In this document: piece after piece, positions 1 through 11,146 of the stretch
How positions within the stretch are numbered: position 1 is the stretch's first letter
Layout: every line of letters begins with the position of its first letter
From: Dryocosmus kuriphilus
Taxonomy: Eukaryota; Arthropoda; Insecta; Hymenoptera; Cynipidae
Assembly: GCA_038277395.1 (NCBI GenBank)
Contig: CM076194.1
Coordinates: 110,995,765-111,059,764 of the forward strand
Length of the DNA stretch: 64,000 nt
Reading direction: 5' to 3'
Translations under genes and position numbers: made by a program
The notes under the pieces: model-generated
What the model was told of the DNA's origin: nothing
What the model saw: only the letters and a program-made list of their open reading frames with translations
Databases searched by the model: none

Positions 1-660
1 AGGTGGGAAAAGATTATAGGATCAAAATATAATAAATGGTATAAATTCGTCAAGATGGAAGGGGTCCCAGAATATTTAGGGAAATTGAAAAAGGAGTGCA
101 GGATGATGAATCTTTAGGATGATACGTTTCAGAATGGGTGAAGGCATGAATGAATATAAATATTGGATGAGTGAAGAAATGAAAATGTGCAGGGTATGTA
201 GGTATGAAAGGGAATCATGGGAGCACGTGTTGGAGAGGTGCACAGGTGAAGAGGAAGGGGGAAAGAGCGTCGTAGATAAAGTAAGGTGGATACTGAGCGG
301 TTGTGGACAAGGGGAAAACTGTGTGAAGAGTTTAGAAAATAAAAGGGAAGAGAGGATGTATGGGGGAGGAGAAAGCCAAAACCAAAATCTAAGGAAAATG
401 AATGTTGTGTGACTTGGAAAAGCTTGAATAGTCATATGGTAAGAGGACACGGAAGCCCTGGAAGGTCTCGCGCACTTGCTAGATATTAGATGATAGTAAG
501 TTAGTATTTAAAAATTTAAGAACTTGTACATAATGGAGCGGTAGTAGGTTAAAATAAGCATAAGGCATAGTGGTTAAGTGAAATTGTAAAGGATGTAAAG
601 GGAACGGAGCCATCAAACCCGTAAAGGAGAGTAATAAACGAATCAATCAATCAATCAATT
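1..660 (+). mobile_element. 3' end of a non-LTR retrotransposon (R1/I-like)
   Basis: This is the tail of a LINE-type element that enters from outside the window. The reading frame around 119-412 encodes a short C-terminal zinc-binding segment, CRVCRYERESWEHVLERC, the CCHC-type pattern found after the reverse transcriptase in R1/I/Jockey-group ORF2 proteins. The upstream frame (1-117, ending in a stop) shifts relative to it, so the coding part is broken. A 3' UTR follows and ends in a tetranucleotide AATC array at about 636-660, a typical non-LTR 3' tail. The clade is inferred from the zinc motif and tail only; no reverse transcriptase is visible. Confidence 0.65.
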
Positions 661-1632
661 TTGCAAATAAGCCCTACATAGAACAATTTCTTGATCAAGC
701 ATGTAATTTTTTTTTTTCATTTTTGATCTTTATCCAGTTATAGCAGCATCGGTACAACGGAAATTGTCCAAATTAAGCTCAAATTGTTAAGACGGCATGA
801 ATTTTGATATATGTTTTCTATTGGGCTTAAAAAAAGTTTTAGAAGCCGGTAACAAAAAACTTCTGAAAATTTTATTTAACAAAAAAAAAACAATTTTCTG
901 TTTAGAAATCCGTTATTTTTCAAAATAATTAAGCTAATGAACTTCGACTTTTTGATTCTTGTGAAGTAGGTGTAAGCTATGGCTTATATAAAGATAAATT
1001 AATGTAGTAGATTCAACTATTCATACATACATTTCTCAAGTTTTATTTGGAAGTTTTTGTGTTTTACTTACTAACTACCGTTTCTTTTTTTGTATGTAAA
1101 GCTACAATATTGTACTATTTACATGAATAAATACTTTTTAACTTACAAGTTTTATAACAAGATAATGTTTAGTCCATCTAATAAAAAAAAAGTATCAAAC
1201 TAAATTATTTGGGATTCGAATCAGATGACTCAATAAGACTGAATCAGCTGATTGGAAGACTTTTAATGAAACAAAACGTTTTATTTTATATTTAGCGTTT
1301 TACTTACCTTGAGAACCTTTATACACATGAACTCCGCATAACCATCTATAATTACAAAAGTTCATTAGCTTAATTATTTTGCAAATTACCGGATTTCTAA
1401 ACAAAAAATTTCTCTTTAAAAATAAGAATTTCAGATGGTTTTTGGCACCCAATCCTAAAACTTCTTTAGATCCAATAGAACAACACATAAACTAAAATTT
1501 ATGTCTTCTTACCAATTTGAGCTTAACTTGGACAATTTCCTTTGTACTGCTGTTGCTATAACTGGATAAAGATCAAAAATGAAAATTTACATAGTTGATC
1601 AAGAAATGGTTCTATGTAGGACTTATTTGCAA
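661..1632. repeat. Palindromic long-inverted-repeat element
   Basis: Arms at about 661-945 and 1357-1632 are imperfect reverse complements. The element starts TTGCAAATAAG and ends CTTATTTGCAA, around an AT-rich centre of about 410 bp. It abuts the AATC tail of the preceding non-LTR element. No transposase is encoded, and no convincing target duplication was found. It looks like a non-autonomous foldback or long-TIR DNA element. Confidence 0.75.
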
Positions 1633-2104
1633 TATAAAATACAGATAAAATTATAGAAGCATGTGACCCACAAAATTTCTACAACAAAAATCTGAAAAAT
1701 TAAAAAAAAAAGGTTCTGCGTTGGAGCGAGAAAAAGCAAAATGGCCTTTCTCCAGTTTTTCATCTTATAAGTGTGCATTTATTTTTCGGATGCAAGGAGA
1801 AATTTATTTTACATATTCCTATAACATTTATCGATAAATAGTGTCCTAAGTTACTTCAAAGTGTTACAGATGATGAAACCTGAAAAATGTGAAGGACATC
1901 AAACACATATTGTTATTTTTAGTTATAATCTGTCCTTAGAGTTTATCGAAATTGTATCAAATAATTACACACTAAATTATAAAATATGCTTGATTATACT
2001 TCATTAATCGAATAATGGAATACGAGATATACATTGTCGCATTTCTGGCATTTTTTTTGCTTTTTAAATTTTCGTGCCAGAGAGAAGTACGCGAGTGCAC
2101 GAAC

Positions 2105-2383
2105 CAGGGTTGTGCAGTGACGTGTCGCTTGAGTTTTTTTAACGTATAATACGTCAAAAATGTATTTTACATAAAAAAACGTAATAAAAGATGTCGACCC
2201 GGTTTTCGTTTCAATATTGAGGTTATGCTTCATCTGACAATAACTGTGCGCCAGCTGCGCCTACGCAATCGCCATCTTTCTATGTATATTACGTTATGTA
2301 ATAAACACTGGACGTAAATCGCAGGTAAATTACGTAGAAAACTTCAGGTAATATACGTAAGATATAGTACGTGCACAACCCTG
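2105..2383. mobile_element. hAT-type MITE (about 280 bp)
   Basis: The ends are CAGGGTTGTGCA and its exact reverse complement TGCACAACCCTG; CAGGG is a common hAT terminus. The flanking 8-mers GCACGAAC and GCGCGAGT agree at 5 of 8 positions, compatible with an aged 8-bp target duplication. Subterminal TTACGT/ACGTAA words recur on both sides, as in transposase-binding sites. There is no coding capacity. Confidence 0.6.
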
Positions 2384-2416
2384 GCGCGAGTACAGCCTCA
2401 CTTTGGTTTTTTCAAA

Positions 2417-2730
2417 ATTCGATATCTTTCAATTTTGACCGACAAAATCGAAAGTTGAAACCAACGATTCCCGAAAGAATTTTTGAAAAATATTTTTAAA
2501 TGGGGCGCAAGTGTGAAATTGGCACCCCAAAATGTAAATATTCGATATCTTTTTCAATTTTGACCGAAAAAACGTCGAAAGTTGTCCAACAAACGACCAG
2601 CAAACGATTTCCGAAAGAATTTTTGAAAAATATGGAAAAAATAGGGTACAAGTAAGTTGGCACCACAAATTTAAAAATAATTCGATATCTTTTTCAATTT
2701 TGACCGTCAAACGTCGAAAGTTGACCATAT
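2417..2730. repeat. Three degenerate tandem repeats
   Basis: The phrase ATTCGATATCTTT followed by CAATTTTGACCG begins at 2417, 2540 and 2680, so the spacing is 123 and 140 bp. Each unit continues with a CGAAAGTTG word; the first two also carry GAAAGAATTTTTGAAAAATA. No gene is apparent. Confidence 0.8.
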
Positions 2731-2771
2731 AGGATAATCATTGCTCGATTATAGCCGACCTTACACAGGCC

Positions 2772-3018
2772 TGTTACTTTGTGAAACCTTATTGAATAAA
2801 TCCAGTAGATTCAACAATATAAATTCAATTTATTGAGAAAGAGTCAAGCAGACTTGGACAGACATTACCACTTTCCACGTGGACCTATTTCCACTCTCGG
2901 AACGACTGACTCGCTCGTCGGTCGACGGCTCGACGCTTCGTTCCATGTGTGCTAGTTTCTCTCCCCACTCGTCTACCACTCCACTCTCCCCTCCCTATAA
3001 CACCATGTGCCTACATCA
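2772..3018 (-). repeat. 3' LTR of Gypsy-1, with polypurine tract at 3019-3036
   Basis: On the minus strand the LTR begins TGATGTAGGCAC and ends AAGTAACA, giving TG...CA ends over 247 bp. A run of 18 C on the plus strand (3019-3036), a G-tract on the sense strand, lies immediately upstream in element orientation and serves as the polypurine primer tract. The boundaries come from the TG/CA and tract logic, since no second LTR is available for comparison. Confidence 0.6.
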
Positions 3019-4053
3019 CCCCCCCCCCCCCCCCCCAAATAGAAATTAAGAGTTATACATTTATTGTATCATGAGTAATTTTACATTACATCAGGACGTG
3101 TTACATTGGATGGAATTTGGGAAGAGTGTATATATAATAAAATTCTGATGATCCAGGGACAAATCTGACCTTATTCTGTACTTAACTTGCGCTTTGAAAC
3201 TAAAAGTTTAACTGCTTTTTACATTACTAAGAACTCACAACGTTTCGAAATTACACCAAGCGGTCGGAGACGATTCTCTTACATACAAGCCTAGTGTTAT
3301 TTGATTTATAATAGGGTACTATGTTACCCAACCAGCCCTTGGTTAAGGTCCGCTTCGTACTCATACCTACGTTTAACAGTACATAGTGAAATTCTTACCC
3401 TTCTTATCGCATACTAAAATTTCTTGTCTTGAAATTATAGTTTTATTATCTTAGCTTGCGAAGTCATTTGGATTTGTAAGATACATTTCCGGAGCGGGGG
3501 CTTTTGCTTATATCGTTATATAATATCAGAGAATGAATTTCGTATCTTGAGAGACCTGCTTCCCTTTTTCGGTAAATTTAAGCGTAGTTGAAGATTTTAC
3601 ATAAAGTAAGGAAACGGATCCGAGATTTTGATTGCATTATTTACACCTTTGCAGTAATATTATACATTTTTTGAGGAACTGATTTACCGGATCATCCGTT
3701 TTCTGTGGTTGTTTTCTACGAGGCTTAATATATTTAGTAACTACCTTGATATCAGTCTTATCGCAGAAGCTTACTCTTTTTTGTACATTATTGTTACGTT
3801 GACTTACTACATTTATTAACTCGTTACCGTTGCCTATCTCTAAATTAGTAGTGCCTACTGCTTGTACAGACGTAGGTTTAATTCGGCGTAGGATGCTCGG
3901 TGTGAACTTACTACGTTTCGGTTCACTAGCCTTATCTTTACTTGTCGGTGCATTTACCCGGTTCCCTACCAGTGTCGGCCTCTATCCCCTCTGTCCGTAT
4001 TGACCGATTGTTCTACGATATCTCCTAGGTTCGGCGGTGTGTAATGTGCAGGT

Positions 4054-4935
4054 TTAAGCCATTTCCAGATTCACGGTTTTGTTAGACCCGTTCACGTTAA
4101 TTACGAACGTTTTCCCGTCCGCGTTTCGCGATATAACCTTATGGGGGCCTGTATATGGTCTCCGTAGCGGCGGTTTGACTGCTTTGATTCTTAAGAAGAA
4201 ATGCGAACACGTGGCCAAGTCCTTAAATACGAAAGGTTTGATCGCGTTTTTGTGATCGGCCGGGATGGGTTTGACCTTATTAATGAATTCCTGAAATTCT
4301 TGTAGAACATAATGCTGATTCGGCTCAGAGTAATTAAAAGTAGAAAAATCGCCCGGAATTCTAAGAGCTGTGCCAAACACGAAATCGGCTGGACTAGCGT
4401 CCACATCTAAACTTATACGAGTGCGAAGTCCAAGGAGTACAGTGGGAAGGACACGTGGCCAATCCGGGTCATCAGCTTGGCAAATCAATGCCGCCTTTAG
4501 ATCTCTGTGCCATCTTTCGACCATGCCATTTGCCGCCGGGTGATCAGCCATGGTGCGAACTTTTTTGCAGCCGATCAGTTCCAGTAAGGCACCGAACAAT
4601 TGAGATTCAAATTGTGACCCTTGGTCTGTAGTTAAATAGATGGATGCGCCATAGCGCGTTACCCAGTTATTGTAGAATGACCGTCTGTCTGAGCTGACGT
4701 TTTCTCGAGGGGGAATAGCCTCCGGCCACCGCGAGTACCTGTCGATCATCGTCAAAATATACCTGTACCCATGTCGTTTCGGCAACGGTCCTACTATATC
4801 TATGTGTACGTGATTGAATCGGCCATCCGGGGCAACAAAATGAGCAGGTAAGAACTTATGTGCCGAGATATTTTGGCCTGTTGTCAGTTAATGCACTGCT
4901 TACGCCATTTAGCAATGTCTCTGCATATGTCGGGC
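4054..4935 (-). pseudogene. Gypsy-1 integrase
   Basis: This is the retroviral-type integrase that joins element cDNA to the chromosome. The core shows ILTMIDRYSRWPEA (first Asp), TTDQGSQFES (second Asp) and NGMVERWHRDLKAAL (Glu), so the DDE triad is readable. A C-terminal region ends at 4054 after NVNGSNKTVNLEMA. Upstream, around 4870-4935, the HHCC zinc-binding region can be followed, but a cysteine position there reads TGA, breaking the link to the rest of pol. The 243-residue open frame starts at an internal Met and is not a natural start. Known for the family: it is cleaved from the Pol polyprotein. Confidence 0.8.
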
Positions 4936-5254
4936 TATACATATTGCTGGCGGATTAACCTGTCCGTAACCTTCGCGCTGGGATGTGCCGCGGAATGGAA
5001 TAGATCAAACACCTCCTTCCGGGAAACCGCAGGCAAATACGGGCGTATTGTCTGCTCATGAATATTGCAATAAAAAGGAACATGATTTTCTCCCACTGTC
5101 AACTTTTTCAGTTTTAGGGGTTGATTTTGATCTAAAATTGTTTTTAATTGTTCGTCCTTTGCTTGCTCTTGCGAAATGTGATTCGCCTCAAATAGAGCTG
5201 GCAGTCTGAATGCATTGATCCTCGCAAGTACCCTTTTTACGTCAGGTTGTGCGG

Positions 5255-6811
5255 TTAAGCTTTGGTCGCTTCAGTCGAAAATCGTTGGAGTGTTGGAGTG
5301 TAAAATGCGTCGATTCGCGATAGAGTATCCGCGACTGCGTTGTCTTTCCCGGACATATGGTAGATCTTGGCATTGTATTGAGCGATGAAAGTGAGCTGTC
5401 GTTTGCGGTTCGGGGATTTCTCACAGTCTTGGATCATGGCATACTGCAACGGCTTATGATCCGTAAATATTTTAAATTCTCGACCTTCCAAATAGTAATG
5501 GAAGTGTTTGATGGCAGAATAGATGGCCGTCAATTCACGATCGTAAGTTGAGTAATTTTTCTGGCCTGGGTTGAACTTTTACGAGAGTAAAAAGCCAGCG
5601 GTTGCCAACACCCATTTTCAAACTGTTCGAGAGCAGCCTCCATTGCCGTGTCCGAAGCATCTGATACTAGCCGGATTTCCGTGTTTTCGTCCGGGAAAGA
5701 CATATACGTATAACGTCCGCTAAATCGCTTTTGCATTTGTCGAATTCTTTTTCCGCTTCTTCCGTCCACGCAATCGGAGTTTTTCGGAGTTCTTTGCTTT
5801 TTTTAGGCATTCGTGTAAGGATCTTTGTCTGTCCGCCGCGTATGGTAAACACCTCTGGTAAAAGTTCACCATACCGAGGAACCTGCGCATCTCGTCAACG
5901 TTGCCCGGTTTAGCTTACCTTTTCCGGCGTTGGTTTGTACCCTTGCTCGTTGATGAGGTGCCCCAGAAACGTGAGTTCGGTCACGTCTATCTGACATTTC
6001 TCGATATTAAGTTTGAAATAAAATTTTTCGAGTCGGTCTAGAACTATTCTCAGATGTACCTCATGCTCCTCGGTTGAAGAAGATGCTATGAGAATATCAT
6101 CGATAAAAACAAAGACCAAATCTAAACCGCTCAACGCTTTGTCTATATACCTTTGGAAGATCTGTGCCGCGTTCCTGAAACTGAAACTCATCATGCGAAA
6201 TTCATAAAGGCCAAATGGTGTGATTACCGCCGTTTTACTGATATACTCCCTTTCAGAAGTGTTGGAAAATCGTGCAAGTGTGGGACTGGGTATTGATCGG
6301 GTACCGTGACCGCTTTAAGTCTCCTTTAATCACCGCAGATTCTCCATTCACCGTTCTTTTTTACTGTCATGTGGATGGGACTAGCCCACGGACTGTTAGA
6401 GGGCCGACAAATGTCCTGCTCACACATTTCTTTGAACTGATCCTTCACCGCTTTTAATTTTTGAGGGGGTAACCGTCGTCCTCTCTGTGCGAGAGGTGGG
6501 CCCGAAGTTTTAATATAGTGATATACCCCGCGGTCCTTAATTGCTTCCGTTTGTTCTACGCCAATCACACGCGGAAAATTGCTAAAAATATGAGCGTATT
6601 CGTGGTTCGGGTCTATAAGAAAGACTGGGATCTCTTCAACTAATTTAGAAACCCCTTGTGTGTACGCGTGGGTTTCGCCGTCTACGAGTCTCCGCAGTTT
6701 CAAATCTGGTAGTAAGTGATAGTAGCTCAAAGCATCCCCTCCCAAAATTGGATAAGGTACATGCGTTATTAGGAAATTCCACGATATTGTCTTTGGTAGA
6801 TCGACTTGCAA
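5255..6811 (-). pseudogene. Gypsy-1 reverse transcriptase and RNase H
   Basis: The first block (6811-6326) holds the start of the RT domain, including CEQDICRPSNSPWASPIHMT and VKKNGEWRICGD. The second (6194-5910) holds the palm motif FVFIDDILIASSS, the Gypsy version of the YxDD catalytic box, and the conserved FLGHLI. A connection block (5769-5530) is followed by RNase H (5533-5255) with AIKHFHYYLEGREFKIFTDH. The blocks lie in different frames, separated by stops near 6200-6320 and 5770-5910. Upstream of RT the family's protease motif LVDTGA is absent; only the flank around DRTSGRRLAP remains. The domains identify a Gypsy Pol; the breaks show it is dead. Confidence 0.8.
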
Positions 6812-6957
6812 CTTCGACGTGAGATACCATAGGTGCTAATCTGCGTCCGGAGGTTCTGTCTTTTATGTGGAGACATACGGAATTCTTAACTCTACTGCCC
6901 GTCTCCGATACCGTAGGTTTAATTAGTTTTCCGCGTTTTTCTCCGGCTTCTCCGCGC

Positions 6958-8185
6958 TTAGGTTTTATTCCCGGGGTTTATTTGCCCTTTCATTTTACAC
7001 GGTCCATAGTATCTGAATGCTATCTCCTTGAATTTTCGGTGGTACCAGCACAGCCCCGCATACATTACCTCTTTTTTGGCATTCTCAAGTCCGGCGCGTG
7101 GCATGATTTTGTTTTCTCTACTCTGTGACCTATCGCGCGGTCCTTTTCCTCTTGGTTTACTGTCTCTACGCTCGTTGTTAGCCTTACCGATCGCACTGAC
7201 TGCCTGTGTAAGGAACTCTGTGATGTCCGTTTGTTTTGGCATGTCCGCTACCGCGCTAATTTGATTCGCGTTCTTACTGATAATTTCATAAACCTTATCT
7301 GCGCGTTCGGCGAGCTTCACTTCGTCGGTATCGTCGTCGATTAAAACACGAATTTCTGGAGGTTCCTTCCATACCGTTAGAATGGTTTTCCGTGGAACCA
7401 AGGTCACTGCCAAATCGTACATCTCGCGCAAAAAGGTGGACGGTTTCCAGCCTCCCATTTTCGAATCCTTAAATAGTCTATCTAGTTTTTGCTCTGCGAT
7501 TTCGGAGTACTCGTCCAAGAGGGCTTTTTTTTATTTGACCGTATTTCTCATCTATACGCAAGGTCTTAAACATGCTGGCTACATCGCGGGTTGTGTCGCT
7601 GCCCATGTTACTCATTAAATTAAAAAGTTTCTCTTCGTCGCTGACTATGCTGCGGCAAAGGAACTGCGTTTCCAGCATCGCGAATCACGCTTCCGGGTCG
7701 TGTTTCCAAAATGGCAAGTACTTCACCTCTCTCATGTAGGTATTAAGAACGGTACTCGTAGGAAAATTTTTGAGTAACCCGGTTGGGCTGAAATTGTTTA
7801 AGTTCATAGTTTGGTTCGAAAAACCGGTCGGGGACGCGGTTGCATTTGTACCTGCGCTTTCATGGACGTTATTGTGTGAAGTGGACGCGTTTTCATTCGA
7901 CTTGGGCTTCAAAACGACCTGCTCAAAAAGGTTAGAAATTTTTTCTAGTTTATTTGTGACTTCCTGCATTTGGAGTTTAAGATTCTTTATTTCCTCAATT
8001 AAGTCCGCAGCGACCTCGCCCCCACGCGTCTCATCCTGCGCTCCCGTGTTTTCTTTTGAACTCCCCGGTATTTCAGTTTCTGCCGTTTCACTTGCATCTG
8101 GTTTTACAGTTTCCGCCATTTTATTTGCGTATGATTTACCGCTGACCGTTACTTTCTCTTGGTCAACCGGGGTACGGGGGAGCAT
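6958..8185 (-). pseudogene. Gypsy-1 gag
   Basis: This is the structural capsid/nucleocapsid protein of the element. The N-terminal block (8185-7685) is Ser/Thr/Asn-rich with a Glu/Lys coiled-coil-like stretch (IEEIKNLKLQMQEVTNKLEK). A middle block (about 7678-7478) contains capsid-like sequence. The C-terminal block (7518-6958) ends with the cysteine-histidine motif CWYHRKFKEIAFRYYGPC, characteristic of a group of insect Gypsy gags that use this motif in place of CCHC knuckles. The first two blocks are separated by a TGA near 7683. The second frame breaks near an A/T homopolymer at about 7528. The ATG at 8185 is a plausible start. Confidence 0.7.
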
Positions 8186-8621
8186 CTGCCTTGTTAGAAA
8201 TAATCTTTACCATCAAAACGATGATTTATGGTTTAAAAAAAACTTTACGGTGTGTTATCGGTATTTTATCAAGACACAGGTACACTACGGAACACATTAA
8301 CATGTGCGCCGTTAGCCTCAATTACTACTACGGTTTTTTTTCTTTTGCGTACTTCAGTGAGAATTCAAACACATACAGATTGTTGGTGTTTTTCTTTTGA
8401 AACCGAAAAGGAAACTATTAACCGCGCATCCCTTTTGACGTCTATTTTATCCGCTGAATTAGAGAGTGATAAGTTGTTAACATTAGCTGTTCCTTTTGTT
8501 TCGTTATAACCCACAGTTCACTCTGTCAAAATAGAAAGAACAAAGATAATACATATGAAGGTCTCTCGATAGCCGATGAGGAAAAAAAATAATTTTTTGT
8601 TAGCTTTGTGAGGAATATGAT

Positions 8622-9854
8622 ATTAAAAATAATGAACTCAAAAGCAGTTTCCTGTTTATTCGAACTTCTTTTTATTTTTTGCATTCTCTCGCTTTTCTAC
8701 GTTCACATTTATCTGATGGAGTAATCTATTTTTAGTTTTATTTTCTTGAAATTCTTTTTGCGTCTTTACTTTACTATCTTTCCTATTTATCGATTTTCTT
8801 GTCTCTAGTTTCTCATTTTCTTTATTTTCCTGCTTTAATAACCCTCTTGTTTTTGTTTATTATTTTTCTTCTTTTTTAATTTCGATCTTTTTGACTTTAT
8901 TTCCAACTTTTGCAAAATGTTCCGTAAACAATTTTTTTTTTGGCTCACATATTTTAATAAATATTATTAACTTTTGCAAAATTTTAGGTGAAAAAATGTT
9001 TTCTTATTCGGGCTCACTTTTTTAAAAATAATTATTTTTAAAATATATGAGCCCGAATGATAAAAATATAAAGATTTATTTAATAAGAATATTTTTTTAA
9101 TTTAATCAAAAATATGTAGAAAATTATATTTTATTGTTATATTAACCAGTTGAAATTTGTACAAATAATGTTATGTTGACAATAGCTACAAACAAGACCT
9201 ACAAACAATACCTGCAGATATGTAACTTCGAAGAACTTGGTATTAGTCAAAGTCAACGAGCACGCATACATGCGAGCGAGCGCACCAGACTGCTCGCCGG
9301 GCCACTTTGCGGATTTTAATATATGAAAAAGTCGTTCTAATTCAGCGACTTTGATAGACAGAGATCTAAAACTTTCCAGGAAACTTCCTTTACTCATAAG
9401 GAACAACTTTGTCACTATGAGTTTTTTTAACAATCCATATTAAAAAACTTCCCCACTGCCGTCTTTTTAAATTCGAGATTTAAGGAACTTTTTTTTCAAA
9501 AATCCATTGACGGCCCTGAAAATTGTTTTACACTTCGCAAATATCTCACTAGTCGTAGAATACCTTCAAGAATGTTGCATAAAAATTTGAAAAGAAAATA
9601 TTAAAACCCGACGAAGATTTAATGAGTTGAAGTCAAAAAAGTAATTAAATTTTTTTTTGCGAAAAATGCCTTTTTTTGTAAATAACTCGGAAACGAAAAG
9701 GAATGGAAATATCGTTCAAATGGGAAAAAGATGCGCTAGAAAGAGCTCTACAAGCATCAATTATCAAAATTTGCATTCGAAACATTTTCAAAAATAATCC
9801 CGCGAACAATACTTATCCGTGAGTTTTTAGTTATACCCCCTTTCTGTTTCCGAC
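8622..9854. mobile_element. Long-TIR DNA element family F, copy 1 (rearranged)
   Basis: Segments 8626-8945, 9137-9433 and 9585-9854 are each closely similar to parts of 28374-29829. The right end TTTCTGTTTCCGAC matches that copy's terminal repeat. The left terminal repeat is missing, and the 8626-8945 segment is inverted relative to the middle when compared with copy 2. A short frame (9433-9137, minus) with KGSFLESFRSLSIKVAELER is shared with copy 2 but resembles no family I know. A hairpin with GGGCTCA/TGAGCCC arms lies at about 9018-9057. Confidence 0.75.
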
Positions 9855-11001
9855 CCTCATTAATGTGTTCGGAAGAGAGATTAGTTGTGTGAGGGATTCG
9901 GTTGATTGGAAATCGGGTAACGATGAAAAATTTGACGCAGGAGTTTAGGAAGGTGTGTATGGAGGCAGACCTTGTAGCTGTGATGTGTGAATGGGAGTGG
10001 ATATGCTTTTGAGGTTAGTGGTGAAATTCGCGGTCGAAGAATTCTTAGCTTTTATTTAAGAATGTATAGTCTAAAATAACTGTGAAATTTTTAAAAGTCT
10101 TGATGTCTACTGATCGGATGTACCATAAAATGGGTTAAAGTTGCTCATTTTGTGCAGTTTTTCAAAATAAACTTATGGAAGAAATTGAAATAAAATGTCG
10201 AGGCTTAAAATATACAGTGTATGACTTCCTCTTTCATGTCACGAACAGAAAGCCTAATATATTGCTTAGAAAACTGTTTATTAACGCTTGTAGTGTGAGC
10301 GACTTTACCCGTTAATGTAGCGTAAAGTCGCTCACTCGCCACAAAAATTCAAGACCTGATATTTATTAAAAGTAAATAGTTAAATTGAGTAACTTATCAG
10401 TTTTGTGTAACTATTTAAGAGTAAAAAAGTAAAAATAATGTCTGAAAACAATAAAATATGCATTTATTATTAATTGTTCTGCAGCTTGTCTGAAGATTTT
10501 TTGCCGTTTTTTATTGTACTGACACATTGTAACTGCTCCTTAGAATGCTTAAACAGTGAGAACGATCCTGCCTGTGATTTTGAAACTCTCGTCATTAGCG
10601 ACTTTACCCTACAAATTCGACATATTTTAGAAAAATTAATGTAAATAATGTAAAGGCGATGAAGATAAGTTACATAGCTAGAATTACCATGAAAATATGC
10701 AAATAAAGTTCCTCGTCAGTTTTTAACAACGAAAAAATTCGCGATAAATACGATATTGAATTTTAAAATATAAAGTTGTGGGACTTAACCCCGTTTTACG
10801 GTACTCTCAAAAGTCGAGCGGTCAACCTCTCATTTTAGCCCCACTGTGCGCGGCCCTATTTCATTATAAATATTAACTATATTTAGGGTGTAATCTAGAA
10901 TTTAGTAATATATAATACTGGTGCAGTTTAACTGTGCAGTGCTTTTTTTCCCCTTAGGACTATATATTGTCAAATAAAAAAATTCGAATTTTTAATTACA
11001 G
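9855..11001. other. No gene seen; last intron of the CREB-type gene at its right end
   Basis: I see no supported coding sequence. The stretch ends in a splice acceptor (ATTTTTAATTACAG, AG at 11000-11001) for the exon at 11002. How far the intron extends to the left is unknown, because no upstream CREB exon was recognised. The word GAGCGACTTTACC or its complement occurs at about 10137, 10296, 10323 and 10594. Confidence 0.5.
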
Positions 11002-11146
11002 AGAGGCAGCCCGGGAGTGCAGAAGAAAAAAGAAGGAGTACATAAAGTGTTTAGAAAATCGCGTAGCAGTGTTGGAGAACAGAAATCAGACTTTGATCGA
11101 CGAACTCAAATCGTTAAAGGAACTATATCAGCAGAAAAGTGACTGA
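11002..11146 (+). CDS. CrebB: Terminal bZIP exon of a CREB/CREM-type transcription factor
   Basis: After a splice acceptor at 11000-11001 the exon supplies the last base of an Arg codon and then 47 codons to TGA at 11144-11146. It encodes the C-terminal half of a CREB-family basic region and its leucine zipper: EAARECRRKKKEYIKCLENR, then VAVLENRNQTLIDELKSLKE, ending LYQQKSD. Zipper leucines fall at heptad spacing. CREB factors dimerise through this zipper and bind cAMP-response elements in the nucleus, activated by phosphorylation of a kinase-inducible domain encoded in upstream exons that I do not see here. The match to insect CrebB/human CREB1 is near residue-for-residue. The intron position inside the basic region is as I recall for the family (not checked). 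The exon is intact. Confidence 0.93.

Larger units (their letters stand above)
2772..8540 (-). mobile_element. Decayed Ty3/Gypsy retrotransposon (Gypsy-1)
   Basis: Read on the minus strand the order is leader (8540-8186), gag (8185-6958), reverse transcriptase (6811-5910), RNase H (5769-5255), integrase (4935-4054), an untranslated 3' internal region (4053-3037), polypurine tract and 3' LTR. This is Ty3/Gypsy order. Only the 3' LTR is visible; no 5' LTR is found before the next element starts near 8620, so the 5' end is truncated. Frames are broken repeatedly and the protease segment appears missing, so the copy cannot be active. Confidence 0.85.

Noticed and set aside
9137..9433. 98-residue ORF as a host gene
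   Set aside because: It is repeated in the family F element at 28799-29011 with scattered changes and no recognised domain; treated as element sequence.
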